Positions 43,904-51,562 of a stretch of DNA of 64,000 nt are shown here, in pieces (the stretch's first letter is position 1; the number at the start of each line of letters is the position of its first letter). Position numbers and translations under genes: made by a program. This DNA is from Spirosoma radiotolerans (lineage in GTDB: Bacteria > Bacteroidota > Bacteroidia > Cytophagales > Spirosomataceae): NCBI RefSeq assembly GCF_000974425.1, contig NZ_CP010429.1, positions 4,697,501-4,761,500 on the forward strand, given 5' to 3'. The notes beneath the pieces are model-generated. The model searched no databases. It was not told the DNA's origin and saw only the letters and a program-made list of their open reading frames with translations.

Positions 43904-43937
43904 ACGTGGAGCCAGGTTTGAGAACCTGGCTCCACGT
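43904..43937 (-). terminator. Hairpin with TTTGAGA-type core
   Basis: A perfect 15-bp stem (43904-43918 with 43923-43937) closes on a TGAG loop, 30 bp beyond the isomerase stop. It probably ends the sugar operon. A related GGTTTGAGA-core hairpin occurs near 56482. Confidence 0.65.
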
Positions 43938-43967
43938 CAAAATTATACTTTATGATTTGTACTTAGG

Positions 43968-45020
43968 TTACAATCCCAGCACTCGCTTGTTAAAAGCGTC
44001 ATCGGCACCGGTTCCGGCAAAGTCATCGAAGGCCCGTTCCGTAACCCGGATGATGTGGCTGTCGATGAAGGGGGCTCCTTCAGCCGCGCCCACTTCAGGG
44101 TGCTTTAGCGCACATTCCCACTCAAGCACGGCCCAACGGTCGTAGTCGTATTGCGCCAGTTTAGAGAAGATACCCGAGAAGTCAACTTGGCCATCGCCTA
44201 ACGAACGGAATCGGCCTGCCCGCTCAACCCAACCCTGGTAGCCGCCATAGACGCCCTGCTTGCCCGTCGGATTGAACTCAGCGTCTTTCACGTGGTAGGC
44301 ATAAATACGGTCGTGGTAGAAATCGATGAATTGCAGATAATCAAGCTGTTGCAATACAAAGTGGCTTGGATCATAGTTGATGCCAGCGCGGGGGTGGTTA
44401 CCCACTTTTTCCAGAAACATCTCAAAGGTAATCCCATCGTGCAGGTCTTCGCCGGGGTGAAGTTCGTAGGCAACATCGACACCGGCTTCATCATAGGCAT
44501 TCAGGATAGGCAACCAGCGATCAGCCAGTTCTTTGAAACCCGTCTCGACCAAACCCGCCGGACGCTGTGGCCAGGGATACACAAATGGCCAAAGCAGCGC
44601 CCCCGAAAAGGTAGGACTGGCCTTAAGACCAAGATTCTTACTGGCTTTCGCCGTCATCATCAGTTGGTCAACTGCCCAGGCCTGCTGGTCTTTGGGCTTA
44701 CCCGCCAACTCCGCCGGGCCGAATCCATCGAACATGGCCCCGTAGGCCGGATGAACGGCAACAAGCTGGCCTTGTAGGTGAGTCGCGAGTTCAGTGATTT
44801 CGACACCGATATCCGTCAACTTTCCTTTCAGTTCGTCGCAGTAGGTTTGGCTCTCCGACGCTTGCTTGAGATCGATCAACCGCGAATCCCAGGTTGGAAT
44901 CTGGATACCTTTGTAGCCCAGATCAGCCATGTATTTGGCAATCGTATCGAGCGAATTAAATGGGGCTTCGTCACCCAGAAACTGGGCAAGAAATATGCCC
45001 GGACCTTTCATTGTCTTCAT
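43968..45020 (-). CDS. Sugar phosphate isomerase/epimerase (xylose isomerase-like TIM barrel)
   Basis: The 350-residue protein is an AP-endonuclease-2/xylose-isomerase-like TIM barrel. Metal-ligand candidates are Glu in VAYELHPGED, Asp in NYDPSHF, His in AYHVKDAEF and Glu in VLEWECALKHP, the usual order for sugar epimerases and inosose dehydratase (IolE)-like enzymes. With the two upstream Gfo/Idh/MocA oxidoreductases on the same strand it suggests oxidation and isomerisation of a sugar or polyol in the cytosol. The ATG at 45020 lies 5 bp from the palindrome at 45026; MKGPGIF at 45011 is an alternative start. Confidence 0.9.
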   Translation of the reverse strand: MKTMKGPGIFLAQFLGDEAPFNSLDTIAKYMADLGYKGIQIPTWDSRLIDLKQASESQTYCDELKGKLTDIGVEITELATHLQGQLVAVHPAYGAMFDGFGPAELAGKPKDQQAWAVDQLMMTAKASKNLGLKASPTFSGALLWPFVYPWPQRPAGLVETGFKELADRWLPILNAYDEAGVDVAYELHPGEDLHDGITFEMFLEKVGNHPRAGINYDPSHFVLQQLDYLQFIDFYHDRIYAYHVKDAEFNPTGKQGVYGGYQGWVERAGRFRSLGDGQVDFSGIFSKLAQYDYDRWAVLEWECALKHPEVGAAEGAPFIDSHIIRVTERAFDDFAGTGADDAFNKRVLGL

Positions 45021-45025
45021 TTTTT

Positions 45026-45121
45026 AAAGAGCGAAAGAGTGAAAGAGCGAAAGAGCGGCTGACGCGAAATTTTCGCTCTTTCACCGCTACGGTGGACCGT
45101 TCTTTCGCTCTTTCGCTCTTT
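45026..45121. repeat. GAAAGAGYG palindromic repeat, copy A
   Basis: The left arm (45026-45058) is built of AAAGAGCGA/AAAGAGTGA units. It pairs with the right arm (45097-45121) over 25 bp with two mismatches, around a 38-nt centre. The right arm ends 3 nt before the stop codon of the four-helix-bundle gene. Confidence 0.8.
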
Positions 45122-45124
45122 ATG

Positions 45125-45535
45125 TCAGTCGCTCACTGTTTTACGGGATTTAGATAAAATTTTCAGTACTTGATACCCTTCATCTATCAACTCCTTTAAT
45201 CGACGTTCTGGTACGATTTCTGTAAAGACGATTGTTTCCAGCCAAAAGAGCGATTCGTCCAGTTCTTCGAGCGTAACACTGAGTTTGGCAAAAAATTCCT
45301 TCTGACTCCTGCCTCTACGAACCGCCCGAAAGTTGGCAGCAGCTGATGAAGAAGAACGAATAAGCTGGTGAGCAAAATGTTGCGCTTCATATTCTTTTGG
45401 AAGCGTTCGACACACTTTTACACAGCGTAGCATAAACATCTTAAGCCGTTTTTCCAGATCATCCAGAAATTGACTTTTCGAGTGAGTGGAGTAATCTACC
45501 CAGGCTTCAGTAACTAAGCTTTCCTCGTCTTCCAT
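45125..45535 (-). CDS. Four-helix-bundle protein (S23/IVP family)
   Basis: The 136-residue protein matches the four-helix-bundle S23 family, first known from intervening sequences in 23S rRNA genes. It shows KRLKMFMLRCVKVCRTLPK, then AHQLIRSSSSAAANFRAVRRGRS, and a WLE motif in helix 3. The family is very common in Bacteroidota genomes and its function is unresolved; related bundles act as accessory proteins in diversity-generating retroelements. It sits inside a sugar-oxidation operon, between the second oxidoreductase and the isomerase, which does not fit a metabolic role. It is flanked by GAAAGAGYG-type repeats on both sides, and a decayed copy of its 3' end lies at 46846-46901, so it may belong to a mobile cassette. 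Confidence 0.85.
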   Translation of the reverse strand: MEDEESLVTEAWVDYSTHSKSQFLDDLEKRLKMFMLRCVKVCRTLPKEYEAQHFAHQLIRSSSSAAANFRAVRRGRSQKEFFAKLSVTLEELDESLFWLETIVFTEIVPERRLKELIDEGYQVLKILSKSRKTVSD

Positions 45536-45599
45536 CTCATTTTCAGAAGTTATGTAGCCAACTCACTCATTCACTCATTCGCCTTTCACTCATTTATCA

Positions 45600-46745
45600 T
45601 TAAATCTCCACCCAAGCCTGCTTGCGGTTGCTTTCCAGAATTTTTTCGCAGATGAGCAATTCACGATACCCGTCGGCAAAGGTTGGATAGGTTGGCTTCT
45701 CGGGTTGCTTACCAGCGGCTATCGCATCGTACACTTCTTTGAATAATTGCTTCGATGTATCGGGGAAACCTTCGTTATGACCACCAGGGAAGCTGATCAC
45801 CGACCGGGCTTCGGGGTGAGCCAGCGATGGATCGCGCATAAATGACTCGTTGGCGCCGTCGCGGTTACCGATCCACATTTCGTTGGGCGCTTCGGAATTC
45901 CAGGCAAACGTTTTTTTCGATCCGGCAATTTCTAACCGCATCTGGTTTTTACGACCGGCTGACACCTGCGATACCGTGATGACACCCCGATTGCCATTGT
46001 CGAACCGCAGCAGCACGTTGGCATGGTCTTCCGTATTGATGGGAACATCGGCATAATCTTCGGGCTGGAGCATCTTACCCGAGTAGGTTTCAACGGGTTT
46101 GAGTGGCTTCTTCCGTACTTTATGGACCGTATTGAAATCGGCCATAACGGCTACTGTTTTGAGGCCGGTAATGTATTCCAGGCTGTCCATCAGGTGCGAC
46201 CCAATATCAGCAATGGCCCGTGAATCGCCCGACTTATCCGGTTCGAGCCGCCAGTTATAATCGGTGTCATAAAACAACCAGTCCTGCAAATAAGAACCAA
46301 TGACGGAATACACATCGCCCAGGGCTTCCTGCTCGCGCATTACTTTCATCTGACGAACGAGCGGATAGTAACGCAGGTTGAAGTGAACCGCATTGACCAG
46401 ACCCGTTTGAGCAGCCAGTTCAACGAGTTCTTTGGCTTCGTGCAGATCTTTGGCCAATGGCTTCTCGCACACCACATGCTTCCCTGCCAGCAAAGCCGCT
46501 TTAGACTGCGAGAAGTGCAGGAAGTTTGGCGTACAGATGTGTACTACTTTAATATCGTCCATCGCCAGCAATTCGTCGAATGTGCAGGAACGTTCGATAC
46601 CGAGCTGGTCCGCTTTCTGGCGGGCGAGTTCGGGGGTTACTTCGCAGAGGGCGAGGACGTTTGTGTTAGGCAGGCGACGCAGGGCTTCGATGTGCGCAGG
46701 ACCGATGAATCCGGTGCCAACAACACCGATGTTGATTTTTTGCAT
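45600..46745 (-). CDS. Gfo/Idh/MocA-family oxidoreductase
   Basis: Preferred start is the ATG at 46745 (MQKINIGVVGTG), six codons inside the open frame, giving 381 residues. The Rossmann motif GVVGTGFIGPAH opens the protein; VVCEKPLAK (near residue 92) carries the catalytic Lys. The C-terminal domain has a DIGSHLMDSLEYITG stretch with an essential His. It is cytosolic (no leader), unlike the exported homologue at 12260. Sugar or inositol dehydrogenation is likely; the substrate is unknown. It is second in the minus-strand operon. Confidence 0.92.
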   Translation of the reverse strand: MQKINIGVVGTGFIGPAHIEALRRLPNTNVLALCEVTPELARQKADQLGIERSCTFDELLAMDDIKVVHICTPNFLHFSQSKAALLAGKHVVCEKPLAKDLHEAKELVELAAQTGLVNAVHFNLRYYPLVRQMKVMREQEALGDVYSVIGSYLQDWLFYDTDYNWRLEPDKSGDSRAIADIGSHLMDSLEYITGLKTVAVMADFNTVHKVRKKPLKPVETYSGKMLQPEDYADVPINTEDHANVLLRFDNGNRGVITVSQVSAGRKNQMRLEIAGSKKTFAWNSEAPNEMWIGNRDGANESFMRDPSLAHPEARSVISFPGGHNEGFPDTSKQLFKEVYDAIAAGKQPEKPTYPTFADGYRELLICEKILESNRKQAWVEI

Positions 46746-46766
46746 GAGGGTTTGGTTTAACAAGCG

Positions 46767-46842
46767 AAAGAGTGAATAAACGGTCCGCCGTGGCGGTAAA
46801 AAGTCTGCCGGATGGCTTCGTTCTTGCGTTCATTCACTCTTT
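46767..46842. repeat. GAAAGAGYG palindromic repeat, copy B
   Basis: AAAGAGTGAATAAACG (46767-46782) pairs with 46827-46842 with one mismatch. The centre begins CGGTCCGCCG, close to the reverse complement of copy A's centre. The right arm ends 3 nt before the stop of the S23 remnant, the same spacing as copy A. Confidence 0.75.
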
Positions 46843-46845
46843 ATT

Positions 46846-46901
46846 TCAGTCGCTCACTGTTTTTCGGGATTTAGATAAATTTTTAACTGACAGCCTTCAT
46901 C
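46846..46901 (-). pseudogene. Decayed 3' end of a four-helix-bundle (S23) gene
   Basis: This stretch aligns with the last part of the intact S23 gene (45125-45180). Read to its TGA it ends VKNLSKSRKTVSD, against VLKILSKSRKTVSD in the intact copy. A gap of about four bases shifts the frame upstream, and similarity stops near 46901. The following 65 bp up to the stop of the next oxidoreductase contain CTCTTTCGTTC-like repeats. Confidence 0.8.
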
Positions 46902-46965
46902 GAGTAATCGGTAGCTCGTTCACCACTTTAGCGAACCACTCTTTCGTTCATTTGCTCTTTGCCTT

Positions 46966-48120
46966 TTACTCAACAAACTTAGTCCACTTCGTCGAATCAT
47001 CCTGACTCGATGCAATGACCGTGTCGATAAAGGCCAGGCCACGAACACCGTCGGCAGCTTTCGGGAAATCATAGATTGGATCAGCCTCCCGCCCTTCCAT
47101 ATGGGCTTTTACGGCGTAGGCGAAATTGCGGTAGAGGTTGGCGAAAGCCTCAAAAAAGCCTTCGGGGTGGCCTGCCGGTAAGCGCCAGTGTGCCGATGCC
47201 GACGCCGACAGACTGCCCACATTCGGGCGGATGATGCGCTGGCCTTCCTGCGTTTTGTATTTGAGCGTATTAGGCTCCATCTGGTGCCACTCAATACCGC
47301 CCAGCTCACCCCAAACGTAAATCTTGAGTGAGTTTTCTTCGCCATTGGCAATCTGGCTGGCATGCAGAACACCCTTGGCGCCATTGGCGAAACGAAGCAG
47401 CACATTGCCATCGTCATCGAGTTGGCGACCCGGAACGAACGTCGTTAAATCCGCACAGAGTTCGGCAATTTGCAGGCCGGTAACATACTCGGCCAAATTC
47501 TCGGCGTGCGTACCAATGTCACCCATGCAACCCGCAGCCCCGGATCTGGCCGGATCAGTACGCCAAATAGCCTGCTTGTAGTCATTGTGCTCCTCATCTT
47601 TTGAGAGCCAGCCCTGTGGATATTCGACAACCACTTTCCGAATCTTACCGAGTTTACCACTGCGCACCATATCACGGGCTTCTTTTACCATCGGGTAGCC
47701 GGTATAGTTGTGCGTAAGGCCAAACACTAGCCCCGACTTTTCAACAATGGCGGCCAGTTCTTTCGCTTCGGCCAGATTCAGGGTCATGGGCTTATCGCAC
47801 ATCACATGAAATCCATTTTCGAGCGCCATTTTAGCGGGCGGAAAGTGCATGTGATTGGGTGTCACGATAGACAGGAAATCCATTCGTTCGCCTTCGGGCA
47901 GGGCCTTTTCCCGCTCGATCATTTCCTGAAAGGAAGTGTAAACACGGTCTTCGGGTAAATACAGGGCGTGACCGGTTGCTTTCGATTTGTCGGGCGATGC
48001 ACTGAAGCAGCCACAAACCAATTCGATTTCGCCATCGAAACCAGCGGCCCGGCGGTGAACGGCACCAATGAAGGCATCAAGCCCTCCGCCAACCATACCC
48101 ATTCGCAATTTTCTATGCAT
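46966..48120 (-). CDS. Gfo/Idh/MocA-family oxidoreductase
   Basis: The 384-residue protein opens [19 protein letters not shown], a Rossmann variant. It has HVMCDKPMT (near 103) with the catalytic Lys and a C-terminal domain containing [22 protein letters not shown]. This MVGGG-type subgroup is related to inositol and sugar 3-dehydrogenases. It is the first gene of the minus-strand operon and is divergent from the MFS gene over a 337-bp spacer. It has no leader, so it acts in the cytosol, presumably on the substrate imported by that transporter. Confidence 0.92.
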   Translation of the reverse strand: MHRKLRMGMVGGGLDAFIGAVHRRAAGFDGEIELVCGCFSASPDKSKATGHALYLPEDRVYTSFQEMIEREKALPEGERMDFLSIVTPNHMHFPPAKMALENGFHVMCDKPMTLNLAEAKELAAIVEKSGLVFGLTHNYTGYPMVKEARDMVRSGKLGKIRKVVVEYPQGWLSKDEEHNDYKQAIWRTDPARSGAAGCMGDIGTHAENLAEYVTGLQIAELCADLTTFVPGRQLDDDGNVLLRFANGAKGVLHASQIANGEENSLKIYVWGELGGIEWHQMEPNTLKYKTQEGQRIIRPNVGSLSASASAHWRLPAGHPEGFFEAFANLYRNFAYAVKAHMEGREADPIYDFPKAADGVRGLAFIDTVIASSQDDSTKWTKFVE

Positions 48121-48191
48121 TGGTATTGATGTTGAGAGTAAACACGTTAGAAAAGAGGGTTACGGGGGTTGGTTTACTGTACCCGGTTAAG

Positions 48192-48287
48192 GGTTTATGG
48201 TTTACCGTCTGTGGTTTACGGTAGACTGACGCATGTGTATTGCTGACGCGTCAGCCCACGTAAACCACAGACAGTAAACCATAAACC
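48192..48287. repeat. Long inverted repeat in the divergent spacer
   Basis: The 29-bp arms (48192-48220 and 48259-48287) pair with a single mismatch around a 38-nt centre that includes the palindrome CTGACGCGTCAG. Each arm holds GGTTTAYGG/GGTTTAC units. It lies between the divergent oxidoreductase (start 48120) and MFS (start 48458) genes; the remaining spacer is AT-rich. Confidence 0.8.
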
Positions 48288-48457
48288 ACTAACTACAGGT
48301 CGTAACCCTTTTTTTACGGCCGAAAATTAGTTGTTTTCTCTTATTTTTCGGAAATTTTGCACAAAAACGATCCCCGGGTGGGGAGTTTATGGAATCTACT
48401 GTCTTTTAATTTTTTAATTAACTCTGTCGCTAAACCACTTAAATCCCTCTTGCAGAA

Positions 48458-49708
48458 ATGAACCTAACCATTAATCGTTCGCGGCTGTTCAACGCCAGTT
48501 GCTTTTCGCTTATCACCACCGCCATGGCTTTTGCCATCCGGGCTGGTGTCCTCACCCAGCTGGGTAAGGAGTTCAATCTGACAGCCGAACAGCTAGGCTA
48601 TGTCAACGCTATGGCTTTTCTGGGTTTCCCAATTGCTATGATTTTTGGCGGTCCGCTCTACAACGTAATTGGTCCCAAACGCATCGTATGGGTGGCTTTT
48701 GCTACACACATACTGGGTTTGGTAATGACCATTTTCGCGGGTGGCTACTGGACATTGCTCTTGTCGACTTTCTTCGTCGGATTTGGCAACGGTACGGTAG
48801 AGGCTGCCTGTAACCCCATGATTGCTGATATGTATGACGGAAATGTGAAGATCAAAATGCTTAGCCGCTTCCACATGTGGTTCCCGGGCGGCATTGTGAT
48901 CGGAACGCTTGTATCGAAATTTATGACCGATGCTGGCTTAGGCTGGCAATTGCAGATCGGAGCCATTCTGATTCCGGCTGTAATTTACGCTTTCATGTTT
49001 TTGGGTCAACAGTTTCCGGCTAGTAAAGTAGAAGGCGCTGCCTCTACCGGCGAAAACCTGAGAGCCATGGTTTCTCCCCTTTATCTGTTCATGCTGGCCT
49101 GCATGGCGCTGACCGCTATTTCGGAGTTCGGCCCTGAGCAGTGGGTTGGTCCAATTTTGGGAAAAGCAGGTGCTAGTCCAATGCTTATTCTGGCCCTGGT
49201 AACGGGGCTGATGGCCGTCGGTCGTTACTTTGCCGGACCCGTTGTGCATAACCTCAATCCGACCGGTGTATTGCTCGGTTCCGCTATTTTTGCTTCCCTG
49301 GGCGTTTATCTGATGAGCACCGCCACTGGTCCAATGGTGTATGTATCGGCGGTCGTTTTCGCCATTGGCGTTTGTTATTTCTGGCCGACCATGATCGGTT
49401 TTGTTGCCGAATACATCCCTCGCGCGGGTGCCTTCGGTATGTCGATCATGGGTGGTATGGGCATGTTTGCAAGCTCTATTTTCCAGCCAATCATTGGCAA
49501 CTGGCTCGATGAAGAGACAGCAGCGGCTAAGGGGCGGGGTCTTACGGGCGATGCTATTGAGTTGGCAGCCGGACAGGCAACGCTGGCACACATGGTTATT
49601 TTCCCACTAATTCTCATCCTCGCGTTTGGTGGCTTGTACTTCTTCATGCGCAACCGGAAGCCAGGTCACGTAGATGAAACGGTTATCCTGGAACAGCCTC
49701 AGCTGTAA
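48458..49708 (+). CDS. MFS sugar transporter
   Basis: The 416-residue protein has about twelve transmembrane segments. Typical MFS loops are present: GPLYNVIGPKRIVW between helices 2 and 3, and a second-half equivalent near residue 250. GFGNGTVEAACNPMIADMY in helix 4 recalls the fucose/glucose:H+ symporter (FHS) group. Being divergent from the oxidoreductase operon, it probably imports the sugar or polyol that those enzymes process. It ends in a strong hairpin at 49736. Confidence 0.9.
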   Translation: MNLTINRSRLFNASCFSLITTAMAFAIRAGVLTQLGKEFNLTAEQLGYVNAMAFLGFPIAMIFGGPLYNVIGPKRIVWVAFATHILGLVMTIFAGGYWTLLLSTFFVGFGNGTVEAACNPMIADMYDGNVKIKMLSRFHMWFPGGIVIGTLVSKFMTDAGLGWQLQIGAILIPAVIYAFMFLGQQFPASKVEGAASTGENLRAMVSPLYLFMLACMALTAISEFGPEQWVGPILGKAGASPMLILALVTGLMAVGRYFAGPVVHNLNPTGVLLGSAIFASLGVYLMSTATGPMVYVSAVVFAIGVCYFWPTMIGFVAEYIPRAGAFGMSIMGGMGMFASSIFQPIIGNWLDEETAAAKGRGLTGDAIELAAGQATLAHMVIFPLILILAFGGLYFFMRNRKPGHVDETVILEQPQL

Positions 49709-49735
49709 GTTATCGAATCAAATAATCTATTAACA

Positions 49736-49769
49736 GAAAGGCCTGGAATGAAATCATTTCAGGCCTTTC
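49736..49769 (+). terminator. Terminator of the MFS gene
   Basis: A 16-bp stem with one G-T pair (49736-49751 with 49754-49769) carries GAAAGGCCTG arms about 30 bp beyond the stop. No long T run follows. Confidence 0.75.
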
Positions 49770-49879
49770 CGTTAACTAAACAATTAAAAGTCAGTTAATT
49801 ATGCCGTAGTTGTTAAACGTATCGCTTACTTTATTGTCTGTCAGGCAATTTCCTGACCTAACGTTCAATTAATAAGGCG

Positions 49880-51430
49880 GTGGCACTACTCGATGCGTAC
49901 ACAACGCCCCTGACAACGGCTCAGGTCGGTCATCTTCTTCGGCGGGCCACTTTCGGTCCTACCCCCGAGCAACTAAAGACGCTTACCGGACAAACGGCCG
50001 CGCAGATCGTTACGACTCTGCTGGCCGATCAGCCAACGCCCGCTCCTCCGCTCGATCTGACCACGAGCAAGACATTTCATGATCAGCCATTCGATATGGC
50101 CAACGCCGGTAAACTGAGTGCATATGTCAAAATGTGGTGGGCTAATCTGATGCTTAATCAGCCGGTATCGGTACTCGAAAAGATGACCCTGTTCTGGTCC
50201 AACCACTTTGTCACCAATACCACAACCGTTAATGATTATCGGTATATGTATCGGTACAACGCATTGCTCCGGCAATTTGCATTGGGCAATTTCAAGGCGT
50301 TTGCCGTTGCCATTACCCAGGACCCGGCCATGTTACGGTTTCTGAATGGAAACCAGAATCTGGTAGGTACGGCCAACGAGAACTACGCCCGCGAGCTTCA
50401 GGAACTCTTTACGATCGGACGCAACGGCGGCTATACCGAAGACGATGTTAAAGCGGCTGCCAGAGTCCTGACTGGCTGGGTGGATGCGGGGTACCGCGAT
50501 GCAACCAATGCCACCATCAGCAGTTCATTCAAAGCCAGCCGACACGACACAACCGACAAAACTTTCTCGGCTACCTACCAGAATACGGTGATCAAAGGGC
50601 GGTCGGGGGCTACAGCGGGCCTTGACGAATTAAATGACTTGCTCGACATGATTCTCAAAAATGTTGAAACACCCCGTTACATCTGCCGAAAACTGTATCG
50701 CTGGTTTATCAACGCCGACATTCCGGCCACGGTCGAAACGAATTTCATTCAGCCGCTGGCCGATCTGTTCCGGAAAAACAATTTTGATATAAAGCCGGTC
50801 ATGAGCGCTATTTTGCAGAGCCAGCACTTTTTCGATGACGCCTTGCGGGGCGCCATCATCAAATCACCTACCGACCTGGTTATTGGCACATTCCGATTTT
50901 GGGGCTTACAAGCGCCCGCCCCGACCCAGAATATAACTGGATTCTACCAGATCGGAAATTATATACATGCCCGCCTTGTGGAAGAGCAACAGGATTTACT
51001 GAATCCGCCCACAGTGTTTGGCTGGACAGCCTATTACCAAACGGGTTATTATCAGCAGTGGATTAACTCAACGACGCTCGGTCTGAGGGGTTACTTCGGT
51101 GACTCACTCACCACCAATGCTCTGAAATTAAACGGAAGACCCGTTATTGACGTTTTGGCGTACGCCAAAACGCTTTCCAACCCTAGCGATGCCGCTAAGC
51201 TGGTAAATGACCTGACAACGCAACTGCTGGCCCTCTCCCTCGACCAGACGCAGAAAGATTTTCTGACGGACACCATCCTGCTGAATACCATTCCCCGGTA
51301 TGAATGGACCAGCGAATGGAATGATTACATCAGCGCGCCGGCCGATACCGCCAAAAAGCAGGCGGTTCAGCTAAAACTGACGGCTTTTCTGCAATATATT
51401 TTCCGCATGGCGGAGTATCAGGTAAACTAA
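49880..51430 (+). CDS. DUF1800 family protein
   Basis: The 516-residue protein starts at a GTG codon (49880), the only usable start after an in-frame TAA at 49859. It shows the DUF1800 elements HLLRRATFGPTPEQL at the N-terminus, MTLFWSNHFVT, NENYARELQELFTIG and YTEDDVKAAARVLTGW. The family's reaction is unknown; it is almost always paired with DUF1501. No signal peptide is visible. It is followed by the DUF1501 gene after a palindrome at 51441-51549. Confidence 0.9.
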   Translation: MALLDAYTTPLTTAQVGHLLRRATFGPTPEQLKTLTGQTAAQIVTTLLADQPTPAPPLDLTTSKTFHDQPFDMANAGKLSAYVKMWWANLMLNQPVSVLEKMTLFWSNHFVTNTTTVNDYRYMYRYNALLRQFALGNFKAFAVAITQDPAMLRFLNGNQNLVGTANENYARELQELFTIGRNGGYTEDDVKAAARVLTGWVDAGYRDATNATISSSFKASRHDTTDKTFSATYQNTVIKGRSGATAGLDELNDLLDMILKNVETPRYICRKLYRWFINADIPATVETNFIQPLADLFRKNNFDIKPVMSAILQSQHFFDDALRGAIIKSPTDLVIGTFRFWGLQAPAPTQNITGFYQIGNYIHARLVEEQQDLLNPPTVFGWTAYYQTGYYQQWINSTTLGLRGYFGDSLTTNALKLNGRPVIDVLAYAKTLSNPSDAAKLVNDLTTQLLALSLDQTQKDFLTDTILLNTIPRYEWTSEWNDYISAPADTAKKQAVQLKLTAFLQYIFRMAEYQVN

Positions 51431-51440
51431 TCAAAGAGCG

Positions 51441-51549
51441 AAAGAGTGAATGAGCGAAAGAGCGGCCCACCGAAGCAGAGAATGGGTTGACGAAAGCTAT
51501 TTATCCCTCTTTTACTTCAGCGGACCGCTCTTTCGCTCATTCACTCTTT
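51441..51549. repeat. GAAAGAGYG palindromic repeat, copy C (solo)
   Basis: The perfect 25-bp arms (51441-51465 and 51525-51549) share the AAAGAGTGAATGAGCGAAAG sequence type with copies A and B, around a 59-nt centre. No S23 sequence adjoins it. It fills the DUF1800-DUF1501 junction. Confidence 0.8.
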
Positions 51550-51562
51550 TACTCTTTACCCA

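Noticed and set aside
45026..46842. Terminal inverted repeats of an insertion sequence
   Set aside because: No transposase frame lies between the arms, and each palindrome has its own two arms with a short centre.
45026..51549. CRISPR array
   Set aside because: The repeats are palindromic, few, unevenly spaced over kilobases and lack unique equal-length spacers or cas genes.
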